Part shown: positions 5,413 to 11,546 of the stretch, in pieces | Layout of the letters: each line of letters starts with the position of its first letter | Position numbering within the stretch: position 1 is the stretch's first letter | Source of the DNA: SZUA-521 sp041738285 | GTDB lineage: Bacteria; Pseudomonadota; Gammaproteobacteria; Pseudomonadales; Azotimanducaceae | NCBI GenBank assembly: GCA_041738285.1 | Contig: JBGSQB010000032.1 | Span: forward strand, 1-12,333 | Direction: 5' to 3' | Length of the DNA: 12,333 bases | The notes under the pieces: model-generated | Seen by the model: the letters and a program-made list of their open reading frames with translations, nothing else | What the model was told of the DNA's origin: nothing | Databases searched by the model: none | Translations under genes and position numbers: made by a program

Positions 5413-7272
5413 TCAGGGCACGTACCAGATCGGTGAACTCCAGGCACGCTCGACGATTGTCGCTGGCAAGCCAGCCGGAATGTCGATGCCGAGTGCGACC
5501 GCATCGCGCGTACTCCAGCGCGGGGTCGGAATTTCGAGCACACGTGCGTAGTAGAAGGCGTTCAGTGCAGCGTCGAATGCCGGGTCGGTCCACACGGTGA
5601 AGAGTTCGGCGTCGCCAATCGAGTTGACGTAGCTCGCACTCGATACGTCCACCGTGTTGCCCACCGTGGGCAACATGCCCGTCTTGTCATCGATCACGCG
5701 GCGATCGCTCCACGCTACATCGAACACCTTCTCGTGTTGCGTGCCGCTGCCGTCGACCCAGCCCTTCACGATCTGTACGCGATCGAGATTGCCGCTCTGC
5801 GGGTCCTTCAGCGCCCAGACAATGAACGCGGGCGCTTTACCTTCGGGCGGCTGTGTGATCTCGCTGCCCATCGGCACGCCCGCGGCGTAGCCCGCCTTCA
5901 CCCAGTCACCTTCCTTGGTAATGGATGCAAAATCCCATCCGCCGAAGAAGCGCACCTTGATGCGCGTACCCGATGTGCCAAAGGTCTCCTTGCGCAGCAT
6001 CGCATCGAAAATGCCTTCGCGCGTGTTCTGCGTTGCCCACACACCCGCGAGGCCGCCGGAACTGAACTCGCGAACTTGTTGCTTCTGTCCTTCCGGCTGA
6101 CCGGGAAGCCCATTCAATCGGTGGCTTGCGTCGGTCTCGAAGGCAAACTTGCCGGTGTAGTTGAACTCTTCGTTGCTCGCTGCCGCATTGTGCGTGTCGG
6201 TGTCGCCGATGAACCCGAATTGAAACGGGTTGGTGCGACCGGCCTGGGCGAACGCAAGGCCATCGAGCAGCGCGCTGCGCGCGTAGCTGCCTTTCATGTT
6301 CGTGGGTCGCTCCGCGTCGGCCGACAGCGTGTAGTTCCACAGTTCGAAGCCGGCGAACTCATCGTTCGGCGACAGCGACGGATGCGTTTCAGACGTGCCT
6401 TTGATCTGAGAAATCTCGTACAGCGGCTCATTCAATTTGCGCGCGGCCAGTTGCGCATCACCCAACGGGTTTCCCGCGTGGTCGTTGAGCGAGAACATGA
6501 GCCCATCGCTCGCGTTGCCGTTGTGTGGAATCGCGAGCAGCGCCGATCCGGCAGTGCGTTGCACGTCCATCCACCGCCACAAATGCTCAGGGTCCTCCGA
6601 TTCCAGGGACGACAGCACGATTTCCGGCACTACCTTCGAGTCTTTGAACACCACCACGCGATGCAGGTTGCGCTTATCTGGATTGGCGGACCATTCAAAC
6701 GCCGGGAATGTGGTGAACGCGCCAGGCTCGTAGGCTTGGTCAGCCGCCTTCACGATTCTCGACCAGACACCGCGACTGATCGCGGGGTCGACGAACGCGG
6801 GATCGATCTTCCCCGCGCTCATGTCGCGCAGCACGCCGGCGAATGCCTGCAACGCGACGTTGGTGTCCGACGAGGTGACCTCCGCTGCGAGTGGATGTTT
6901 GCTCAGCGGGCTGGTCGGGTCGCTCATCTGGTTGAACACACCCATCATCTCCGCGTGATCGGACACCGCGTAGAAGTCGAGCGGCGTCGTGATCTTGAGC
7001 AGTTCGCCGGCCCGGTTGCCCTTGATTGGCTCTCCCTTGGCCCAGGCATAGGCATCGTCCGGCACACTGACGGTTCCGTTGGTGAAAGCATCGAATGAGT
7101 AGCTGGTGTGCACGTGCACCGCGCCAAAGTAGGCATCGCGCTGTGGATTAGACGCAATCGCCGTGGCAGCGGCCGCCTCTGCGGCGGCTTCCGGCGCCTT
7201 CGGCTGCGATGCGTCATCACTGCCACATCCGACCAGAGAGAGCATCAGAACACCTGCGTAAACCAGCTTCAT
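5413..7272 (-). CDS. DUF3604 lipoprotein with PHP-like metal-site motifs
   Basis: A 619-aa exported protein. Residues 1-16 form a lipoprotein signal (MKLVYAGVLMLSLVGC; lipobox L-V-G-C, Cys16), followed by an Ala/Glu-rich linker. The DUF3604 domain fills the rest, from YFGAVHVHTSYSFDA to the characteristic C terminus RAWSSPIWYVP. Histidine/aspartate motifs recall PHP phosphoesterases: H53-V-H55, D105-H106, P-H250 and GDTDTH (356-361). A metal-dependent hydrolase of the periplasm or cell surface is therefore plausible, but the family has no assigned reaction that I know of. Start: ATG at 7272, with GGAGGA just upstream and the best signal peptide; ATG at 7290 is possible but spoils the signal. 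The AraC gene follows after 22 nt. An intrinsic terminator lies 22 nt upstream of the start codon. Confidence 0.9.
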   Translation of the reverse strand: MKLVYAGVLMLSLVGCGSDDASQPKAPEAAAEAAAATAIASNPQRDAYFGAVHVHTSYSFDAFTNGTVSVPDDAYAWAKGEPIKGNRAGELLKITTPLDFYAVSDHAEMMGVFNQMSDPTSPLSKHPLAAEVTSSDTNVALQAFAGVLRDMSAGKIDPAFVDPAISRGVWSRIVKAADQAYEPGAFTTFPAFEWSANPDKRNLHRVVVFKDSKVVPEIVLSSLESEDPEHLWRWMDVQRTAGSALLAIPHNGNASDGLMFSLNDHAGNPLGDAQLAARKLNEPLYEISQIKGTSETHPSLSPNDEFAGFELWNYTLSADAERPTNMKGSYARSALLDGLAFAQAGRTNPFQFGFIGDTDTHNAAASNEEFNYTGKFAFETDASHRLNGLPGQPEGQKQQVREFSSGGLAGVWATQNTREGIFDAMLRKETFGTSGTRIKVRFFGGWDFASITKEGDWVKAGYAAGVPMGSEITQPPEGKAPAFIVWALKDPQSGNLDRVQIVKGWVDGSGTQHEKVFDVAWSDRRVIDDKTGMLPTVGNTVDVSSASYVNSIGDAELFTVWTDPAFDAALNAFYYARVLEIPTPRWSTRDAVALGIDIPAGLPATIVERAWSSPIWYVP

Positions 7273-7276
7273 CGAG

Positions 7277-7282
7277 TCCTCC
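7277..7282 (-). promoter_or_regulatory. Shine-Dalgarno of the DUF3604 gene
   Basis: The minus strand reads GGAGGA, 4 nt before the ATG at 7272-7270. This supports the start that leaves a clean lipoprotein signal peptide. Confidence 0.65.
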
Positions 7283-7294
7283 ACATCCATCGTC

Positions 7295-7324
7295 AAAAAA
7301 AAGGGCGCGTCATTCGACGCGCCC
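7295..7324 (-). terminator. Intrinsic terminator downstream of the aldehyde dehydrogenase gene
   Basis: The minus strand reads GGGCGCGTC - GAAT - GACGCGCCC followed by eight T. This is a perfect 9-bp GC-rich stem with a tetraloop and U-tract. It lies 38 nt after the dehydrogenase stop codon and ends the nudC-VOC-ALDH unit. It also lies 22 nt upstream of the DUF3604 start codon, so it may act in that gene's leader. Confidence 0.95.
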
Positions 7325-7362
7325 TGTTCGTCATATCGGAGCCACTGGCCCCAACAGCTTCA

Positions 7363-8793
7363 TCAAGCCGCGTTGTAGCCCAGAATGGCCTTGGTCTCGA
7401 GGAATTCCTCGAGGCCCCACACGCTGAACTCGCGACCATTACCCGACTGCTTGTAGCCGCCGAACGGCGCACCTGGGTCAACGCCTGCGCCATTGACGTG
7501 GATGTTGCCTGCGCGGATCTGACGCGCAACCTTGCGGGCGCGTTCGATGTCCTTCGACTGCACGTAGCCCGACAGACCGTACAGCGTGTCGTTGGCAATG
7601 CGGATGGCATCGGCTTCGTCTTTGTAGCCGAGGATCGACAACACCGGTCCGAAGATCTCTTCGCGCGCAATCGTCATGTCGTTGGTGACATGGGAGAACA
7701 CGGTCGGTTTGACGAAGTAACCGTTGTTGAACCCTTCCGGCAACCCTTCGCCACCACATTCGACCTTGGCGCCTTCGGCGATGCCCTTTTTGATCAGACC
7801 CTGAATCTTGTCCCACTGGATCTTCGAGACAACCGGGCCCACCGTGGTGTCGGGCTTGCTGGGGTCACCCACCTTCGCTGCCATGGCGGTGGCCTTGGCA
7901 ATCGCCGCCGCTTCATCCATGCGGGAGTTCGGCACCAGCATGCGCGTGGGCGCATTACAGGACTGACCGCTGTTCATGACGCAAGCGCCCATGCCTTGGG
8001 CGACCGCCTTGGGGAAATCGGCATCGTCGAGCAGAATGTTGGCAGACTTGCCGCCGAGTTCCTGGGACACGCGCTTGACGGTCGGCGCTGCGTTCTGCGC
8101 CACCGACACACCGGCGCGCGTGGAGCCGGTGAACGACACCATGTCGACATCCGGGTGGGACGATAGTGCGACACCGACGCCCGGGCCATCGCCATTCACA
8201 AGGTTGAACACGCCCGGTGGAACACCGGCTTCGTGCATCACTTCGGTGAAGATGATGGCGTTGAGCGGGGCTATTTCGGTCGGCTTCAGGATCATCGTGC
8301 AGCCGGCTGCAATGGCAGGTGCCACTTTTGCCGCGATCTGATTGAGTGGCCAGTTCCAGGGTGTGATCAGCGCACACACGCCGATGGCTTCCTTCACGAT
8401 GCGGTTCTTGCCGACATCCTTTTCCCACTCGAAGGACTTCATTGCGTTCAGCGTGTACATGAAATGACCGAGACCCGCTGGCGCCTGAGCGGCATTGGCC
8501 AGCATGGTCGGCGCGCCCATCTCTTTGGAGACGGCCGCGGCGATGTCGGGCATGCGTTTCTGGTACGCGGCGATGATTTTTTCGAGTAGCGCGGCGCGCT
8601 CCGCCGGCGTCGTCTGCGAGAAGGTGACGAACGCCTTCTTTGCAGCGGCGACGGCGCGATTGACGTCCTCCTGATCACCGAGCGCGATCGTGTCGATCAC
8701 TTCTTCGTTGGCTGGATTCAATACATCGAGGGTCTTCTTGCTGTGGGGTTCCACCCACTTACCGTCGATGTAGAACTTACGTGCGTTTTCCAT
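7363..8793 (-). CDS. NAD(P)-dependent aldehyde dehydrogenase
   Basis: A 476-aa full-length member of the ALDH superfamily, which oxidises aldehydes to acids with NAD(P)+ in the cytoplasm. Visible motifs: PWNWPL with the oxyanion Asn147, the cofactor-site Lys170 in LKPTE, and FTGSTRAG (221-228). The general base Glu245 lies in QELGGKS, the nucleophile Cys279 in GQSCNAPTR, and EEIFGPV at 378-384. The catalytic set is complete. The order and N terminus (RKFYIDGKWVEP...LDVLNPANEEVI) resemble the broad-substrate group near betaine/benzaldehyde/3-succinoyl dehydrogenases; the substrate is not decidable. Start: ATG at 8793 with GGGAGA 5 nt upstream; the longer open frame to 8946 lacks protein-like content. 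It is last in the nudC-VOC-ALDH series, 28 nt after the VOC gene, and ends at a strong terminator. Confidence 0.95.
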   Translation of the reverse strand: MENARKFYIDGKWVEPHSKKTLDVLNPANEEVIDTIALGDQEDVNRAVAAAKKAFVTFSQTTPAERAALLEKIIAAYQKRMPDIAAAVSKEMGAPTMLANAAQAPAGLGHFMYTLNAMKSFEWEKDVGKNRIVKEAIGVCALITPWNWPLNQIAAKVAPAIAAGCTMILKPTEIAPLNAIIFTEVMHEAGVPPGVFNLVNGDGPGVGVALSSHPDVDMVSFTGSTRAGVSVAQNAAPTVKRVSQELGGKSANILLDDADFPKAVAQGMGACVMNSGQSCNAPTRMLVPNSRMDEAAAIAKATAMAAKVGDPSKPDTTVGPVVSKIQWDKIQGLIKKGIAEGAKVECGGEGLPEGFNNGYFVKPTVFSHVTNDMTIAREEIFGPVLSILGYKDEADAIRIANDTLYGLSGYVQSKDIERARKVARQIRAGNIHVNGAGVDPGAPFGGYKQSGNGREFSVWGLEEFLETKAILGYNAA

Positions 8794-8821
8794 GTTCTCT
8801 CCCAATCCTTTCGTTTTGCTG

Positions 8822-9190
8822 TTAACCCATCTTGAACGCGACGAGCTTGTTGCCGTCGAGGTCGCGAAAATACCCGCCGAAGAAGCCAGTGCCGCGCGGG
8901 CCCGGCTCGCCTTCATCCGTGCCGCCCAGTTCGAGGGCCTTGGCATAGACTTTCTTCACGGCATCTTCGCTGCCGACGTTCAGAGCGATCATCGTACCGT
9001 TACCGCCGGTCGCTTTCTTGCCATCGTGCGGCTTGCAGACTGCGAGCATCGGGGTGCCCGGGCCGGCGCCAAACATGACCATGCGGTCGTTGCCGAAGAC
9101 TTTCTTGGCGCCGATTTCGGCCAACAAGGTCTGATAAAAGGCCGTGGCCTTGTCGAAATTGTTCGTACCGAGGGTGACGTAACCGATCAT
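8822..9190 (-). CDS. VOC/glyoxalase-fold protein lacking the usual metal ligands
   Basis: A 122-aa single VOC-fold protein with two beta-alpha-beta-beta-beta modules: IGYVTLGTNNFDKATAFYQTLL (2-23) and GTMIALNVGSEDAVKKVYAKALELGG (65-90). The closing signature is YFRDLDGNKLVAF (107-119). In metal-dependent relatives, His is expected where Tyr4 stands, another His near Thr66/Met67, and Glu at Val117. All three appear replaced, so a classical glyoxalase I or dioxygenase reaction is unlikely. A ligand-binding or metal-free role is more probable. The Shine-Dalgarno AGGAGG precedes the ATG by 6 nt. The gene lies 28 nt before the aldehyde dehydrogenase and 59 nt after nudC, so it may help handle a reactive aldehyde. 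That link is inference. Confidence 0.88.
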   Translation of the reverse strand: MIGYVTLGTNNFDKATAFYQTLLAEIGAKKVFGNDRMVMFGAGPGTPMLAVCKPHDGKKATGGNGTMIALNVGSEDAVKKVYAKALELGGTDEGEPGPRGTGFFGGYFRDLDGNKLVAFKMG

Positions 9191-9223
9191 GAGTGTCCTC
9201 CTGACGATGAATTTGGACCGGCG

Positions 9224-9229
9224 ATCATA
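9224..9229 (-). promoter_or_regulatory. Possible internal -10 box upstream of the VOC gene
   Basis: The minus strand reads TATGAT (5/6 to consensus) in the 59-nt gap after nudC, which would give a leader of about 27 nt for the VOC-ALDH pair. The -35 region is poor (TTAGGG at 18 nt spacing). The pair could thus be expressed independently of nudC. Confidence 0.3.
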
Positions 9230-9249
9230 CTGCAACGGGCGCTGCGACC

Positions 9250-10176
9250 CTAAAATCGGACCTCGCCTTCGACCCATGACTTGATCAGATGGTGGGCGAT
9301 GGCGATTGCCCCAGGCAGGCGCAGGGTAGGGTGCGACCCGGCAAGGGCGGCGGTCACTTCGTCCCGTGCGAACCAACGCACATCGGCCATCTCGGTCGCG
9401 TCGATCACGATCTCGTTGCTGACGGCACGGCCGTGACAGCCGATCATGAGCGATGAGGGAAATGGCCAGGGTTGGGAGGAGTGGTAGCTCACCGCATCGA
9501 CGGTGACGCCGGCTTCCTCCTGGACCTCGCGGCGCACCGCCTCCTCGATCGACTCGCCCTGGTCGATGAACCCGGCGAGGGCCGAATACATGCCACTGCG
9601 GGCGAGTCGCCCCTGGGATTGTCCGAGCAGACAGCGATCGCCATCGGTGATCACCATGATTGCGACAGGATCGGTGCGCGGAAAATGCTCGGCCCCGCAA
9701 TCACCGCATTTGCGCAGGTGCCCGCCCCGGCTCATCGCCGTTCGTTCGCCACAGGCACTGCAGAAACCGTGGCGCGCGTGCCAATCGAGCTGCGATCGAC
9801 TCTGGGCGAGGATGCCGGTTTCGGCGATCGGCAGCTGCATGGCGGCCGCGCGCGCGTCTTCGAATCGCACGGACTGATCGAGATTGAGCTCATGGGCGGG
9901 GTCGGCCAGCTCAGATACGTCGAGGGCAAAGTGCGCGACGTCGCCGGCGAGGCCAAGGAACACGGGTTCGACGCCGATCCCGAGGCGGGACACCTCCGCA
10001 CAGTTCAGCCACACGAGGCGCGCGTCGTTCGTGCCTTCGATCAGGACGTTCAACTGCCACAGCGGCAGGATGCGGCTGCCCGCGTCGGCGTAGGCGCGTT
10101 CGAGCCAGGCGGCGTCGCGGCGCTGGGCATCGCCCCGATTCAGGCCATTGCCGGCGAATACATGGGTCAGACTCAC
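9250..10176 (-). CDS. nudC: NAD(H) pyrophosphatase / RNA NAD-decapping Nudix hydrolase NudC
   Basis: A 308-aa NudC with all hallmarks. A four-Cys zinc ribbon uses C139-S-A-C142 and C157-G-D-C160. A perfect Nudix box GX5EX7REUXEEXGU covers residues 202-224 (GFIDQGES...RREVQEEAGV). The NudC-specific SQPWPFPSS (234-242) sets NADH specificity. The enzyme splits NAD(H) into NMN(H) and AMP and in E. coli removes NAD caps from RNA 5' ends; it is dimeric, Mg/Mn-dependent and cytoplasmic. Start: GTG at 10176, with AAGGAG 8 nt upstream. It is the first gene of the minus-strand unit with the VOC and NAD-dependent aldehyde dehydrogenase genes, and is divergent from the DUF2237 gene across 46 bp. The N-terminal domain is less conserved, as usual. 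Confidence 0.96.
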   Translation of the reverse strand: MSLTHVFAGNGLNRGDAQRRDAAWLERAYADAGSRILPLWQLNVLIEGTNDARLVWLNCAEVSRLGIGVEPVFLGLAGDVAHFALDVSELADPAHELNLDQSVRFEDARAAAMQLPIAETGILAQSRSQLDWHARHGFCSACGERTAMSRGGHLRKCGDCGAEHFPRTDPVAIMVITDGDRCLLGQSQGRLARSGMYSALAGFIDQGESIEEAVRREVQEEAGVTVDAVSYHSSQPWPFPSSLMIGCHGRAVSNEIVIDATEMADVRWFARDEVTAALAGSHPTLRLPGAIAIAHHLIKSWVEGEVRF

Positions 10177-10210
10177 GAGCGCTTCTCCTTGCGATACCGA
10201 TGGCGACGGG

Positions 10211-10217
10211 CATTATG
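10211..10217. promoter_or_regulatory. Candidate shared bidirectional -10 element
   Basis: In the 46-bp nudC/DUF2237 gap, CATTATG is the only AT-rich block. The plus strand gives CATTAT (10211-10216, with TTGCGA 16 nt upstream). The minus strand gives CATAAT (5/6 to consensus, poor -35). The plus-strand start site would fall within a few nt of the DUF2237 ATG, implying an almost leaderless mRNA. Confidence 0.35.
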
Positions 10218-10222
10218 GTGGC

Positions 10223-10621
10223 ATGAGCAACGAGATTCCCTTCGCGCCGCGCGGCATCAACGTCCTGGGTGGCCCGCTGCGCACCTGCAGCACGCGGCCG
10301 CTGACCGGCTTCTTCCGCGACGGCTGTTGCCGCACCGACGACACGGACCAAGGCGTGCACACCGTGTGCACCGAGGTGACCGCTGAGTTCCTCGCATTTT
10401 CGCAACGTGCCGGCAACGACCTATCGACACCTCGGCCGGAGTTCGGCTTTCCCGGACTCGAACCCGGTGATCGGTGGTGCCTGTGTGCGGCGCGCTGGGC
10501 GGAGGCCTATGAAGCGGGCTTCGCGCCGCGGGTCGTGCTCAGCGCCACCCATGCGCGTACGCTCGAATTCGTGCCACTCGATCTACTCATGACGCACGCT
10601 GTGGCCGAAGAGCTGCACTGA
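10223..10621 (+). CDS. DUF2237 family protein
   Basis: A 132-aa soluble protein matching DUF2237 nearly end to end: NVLGGPLRTCSTRPLTGFFRDGCCRT, then HTVCTEVTAEFLAFS, GNDLSTPRPEFGFPGLEPGDRWCLCAARWAEA and VVLSATHARTLEFVPL. Six cysteines (C22, C35, C36, C49, C86, C88) lie at family-conserved places and could bind a metal or form a redox site. No function is established for the family to my knowledge. Start: ATG at 10223 after a weak GGTGG; translation may be near-leaderless. It is followed after 16 nt by the isomerase-like gene on the same strand, so the two form an operon, divergent from nudC. Confidence 0.92.
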   Translation: MSNEIPFAPRGINVLGGPLRTCSTRPLTGFFRDGCCRTDDTDQGVHTVCTEVTAEFLAFSQRAGNDLSTPRPEFGFPGLEPGDRWCLCAARWAEAYEAGFAPRVVLSATHARTLEFVPLDLLMTHAVAEELH

Positions 10622-10637
10622 CTCGGAGCACACGACG

Positions 10638-11429
10638 ATGAGACCGTTGTCCCTGGCATCCGGCACCCTCGAAGAATTCGATCCCCTCACCGTGTTGCGC
10701 GCCGCCGAAGCGGCCGGCTTCGATGGCTGCGGCATCTGGTTCGACGCCGCGACCTGGAGGCATGCGACCACGCGGGAACTCAAGACCGCCTTTCGCGACA
10801 GCGATGTGGTGCCGCTCGAGATCGAAGTGATCATGCTCGGAAATCCGGCCGATACCGACGACCATCGACGGCTGCTGGATGCGGGCGCGGACATCGGCGC
10901 CACCGAAGCGATCGTGGTCAGCACCGTGGCCGATCCATCCCAGACGGCGGATCTGATGGCGGAGCTGTGCGGCCACGCCCAACGTCGCGACATCAATCTG
11001 TGTCTGGAATTCCTGCCGATCTTCGCCATCAAGGACCTCGAAGGTGCCCTCGACGTGCTCGCGCGCGTGGATCGTCGCAACGCCAAGCTCCTGATCGACC
11101 CGCTGCATCTGGCGCGTTCGGGACGCACGCCAGCGGCGCTCGCTGGCATCGATGAGGATCTGTTCAGCTTCGCGCAGTTCTGCGATGCACCGGCAGAGTT
11201 GGGCGAGGTACCGAGCTACGATGTGCTGCTCGAAGAAGCGCTGCATGGGCGCGTCAATCCGGGTGAGGGCGGGTTGCCACTTTCGGAGCTGCTGACGCGA
11301 CTGCCGACGACGATTCCGCTCAGCCTCGAGGTGCGATCCCGCCGCCTGCGCGAAGCGTTTCCGGATCCCGTCGAGCGCGCCCGCAACGTGTTCGCCGCCA
11401 CCCGTGCGTTTCTGCAGCGAACAAGCTGA
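10638..11429 (+). CDS. Sugar phosphate isomerase/epimerase-like TIM barrel protein
   Basis: A 263-aa protein of the xylose-isomerase-like TIM barrel superfamily (AP_endonuc_2 type), whose members isomerise or epimerise sugars or act on related polyols using a divalent metal. Barrel strands with expected metal or substrate residues are visible: Glu124 in CLEFLP, Asp154 and His157 in LIDPLHL, Asp183 in FAQFCDAP, Glu231 in SLEVRS. The phosphate/substrate loop R-V-N-P-G-E-G-G-L-P-L lies at 205-215. The full ligand set suggests an active enzyme. The substrate is unknown; myo-inositol- or 2-keto-sugar-related activity is common among relatives. Start: ATG at 10638 with GGAG 9 nt upstream, 16 nt after the DUF2237 gene. 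A 105-nt inverted repeat begins 4 nt after the stop codon. Confidence 0.88.
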   Translation: MRPLSLASGTLEEFDPLTVLRAAEAAGFDGCGIWFDAATWRHATTRELKTAFRDSDVVPLEIEVIMLGNPADTDDHRRLLDAGADIGATEAIVVSTVADPSQTADLMAELCGHAQRRDINLCLEFLPIFAIKDLEGALDVLARVDRRNAKLLIDPLHLARSGRTPAALAGIDEDLFSFAQFCDAPAELGEVPSYDVLLEEALHGRVNPGEGGLPLSELLTRLPTTIPLSLEVRSRRLREAFPDPVERARNVFAATRAFLQRTS

Positions 11430-11433
11430 CATG

Positions 11434-11538
11434 GGGGACATAGAAATAGGGGACAGTTGACCTATTTCTCTCGCCCAACTCAGGCCACTGCAGGCGTCCC
11501 GCAGAAATAGGTCAACTGTCCCCTATTTCTGTGTCCCC
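11434..11538. repeat. 105-nt long inverted repeat with nested hairpins (MITE/REP-like)
   Basis: The left arm (11434-11469) and the right arm (11503-11538) are 36 nt each and complementary at 35 of 36 positions, around a 33-nt centre. The outermost sequence is GGGGACA(T/C)AGAAATAGGGG. Each arm contains its own 9-bp hairpin, AGAAATAGG ... CCTATTTCT with a 10-nt loop, so the DNA or RNA could fold as one long stem or as two small ones. From memory, similar GGGGACA...AAATAGGGGACAG motifs recur in many proteobacterial genomes near IS200/Y1-type transposase genes. It sits between two convergent genes and lacks a T-tract. Confidence 0.9.
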
Positions 11539-11546
11539 GTTTCCGG

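Noticed and set aside
5391..5543. Upstream extension of the AraC gene to 5543
   Set aside because: It would overlap the end of the DUF3604 gene by over 100 bp and adds a Ser/Arg-rich segment absent from the family. The ATG at 5390 gives the usual N terminus.
5734..7098. Plus-strand open frame of 454 codons opposite the DUF3604 gene
   Set aside because: The translation lacks recognisable domains and is Arg/His/Val-rich. The opposite strand carries a full DUF3604 protein from lipobox to conserved C terminus.
7108..8166. Plus-strand open frame of 352 codons opposite the aldehyde dehydrogenase
   Set aside because: The minus strand encodes all ALDH motifs over the same bases; this frame shows no protein-family pattern.
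10587..11441. Minus-strand open frame of 284 codons opposite the TIM barrel gene
   Set aside because: Composition is shadow-like (Arg/Gln/Glu/His), and the plus-strand isomerase-like protein has a coherent fold signature and operon position.
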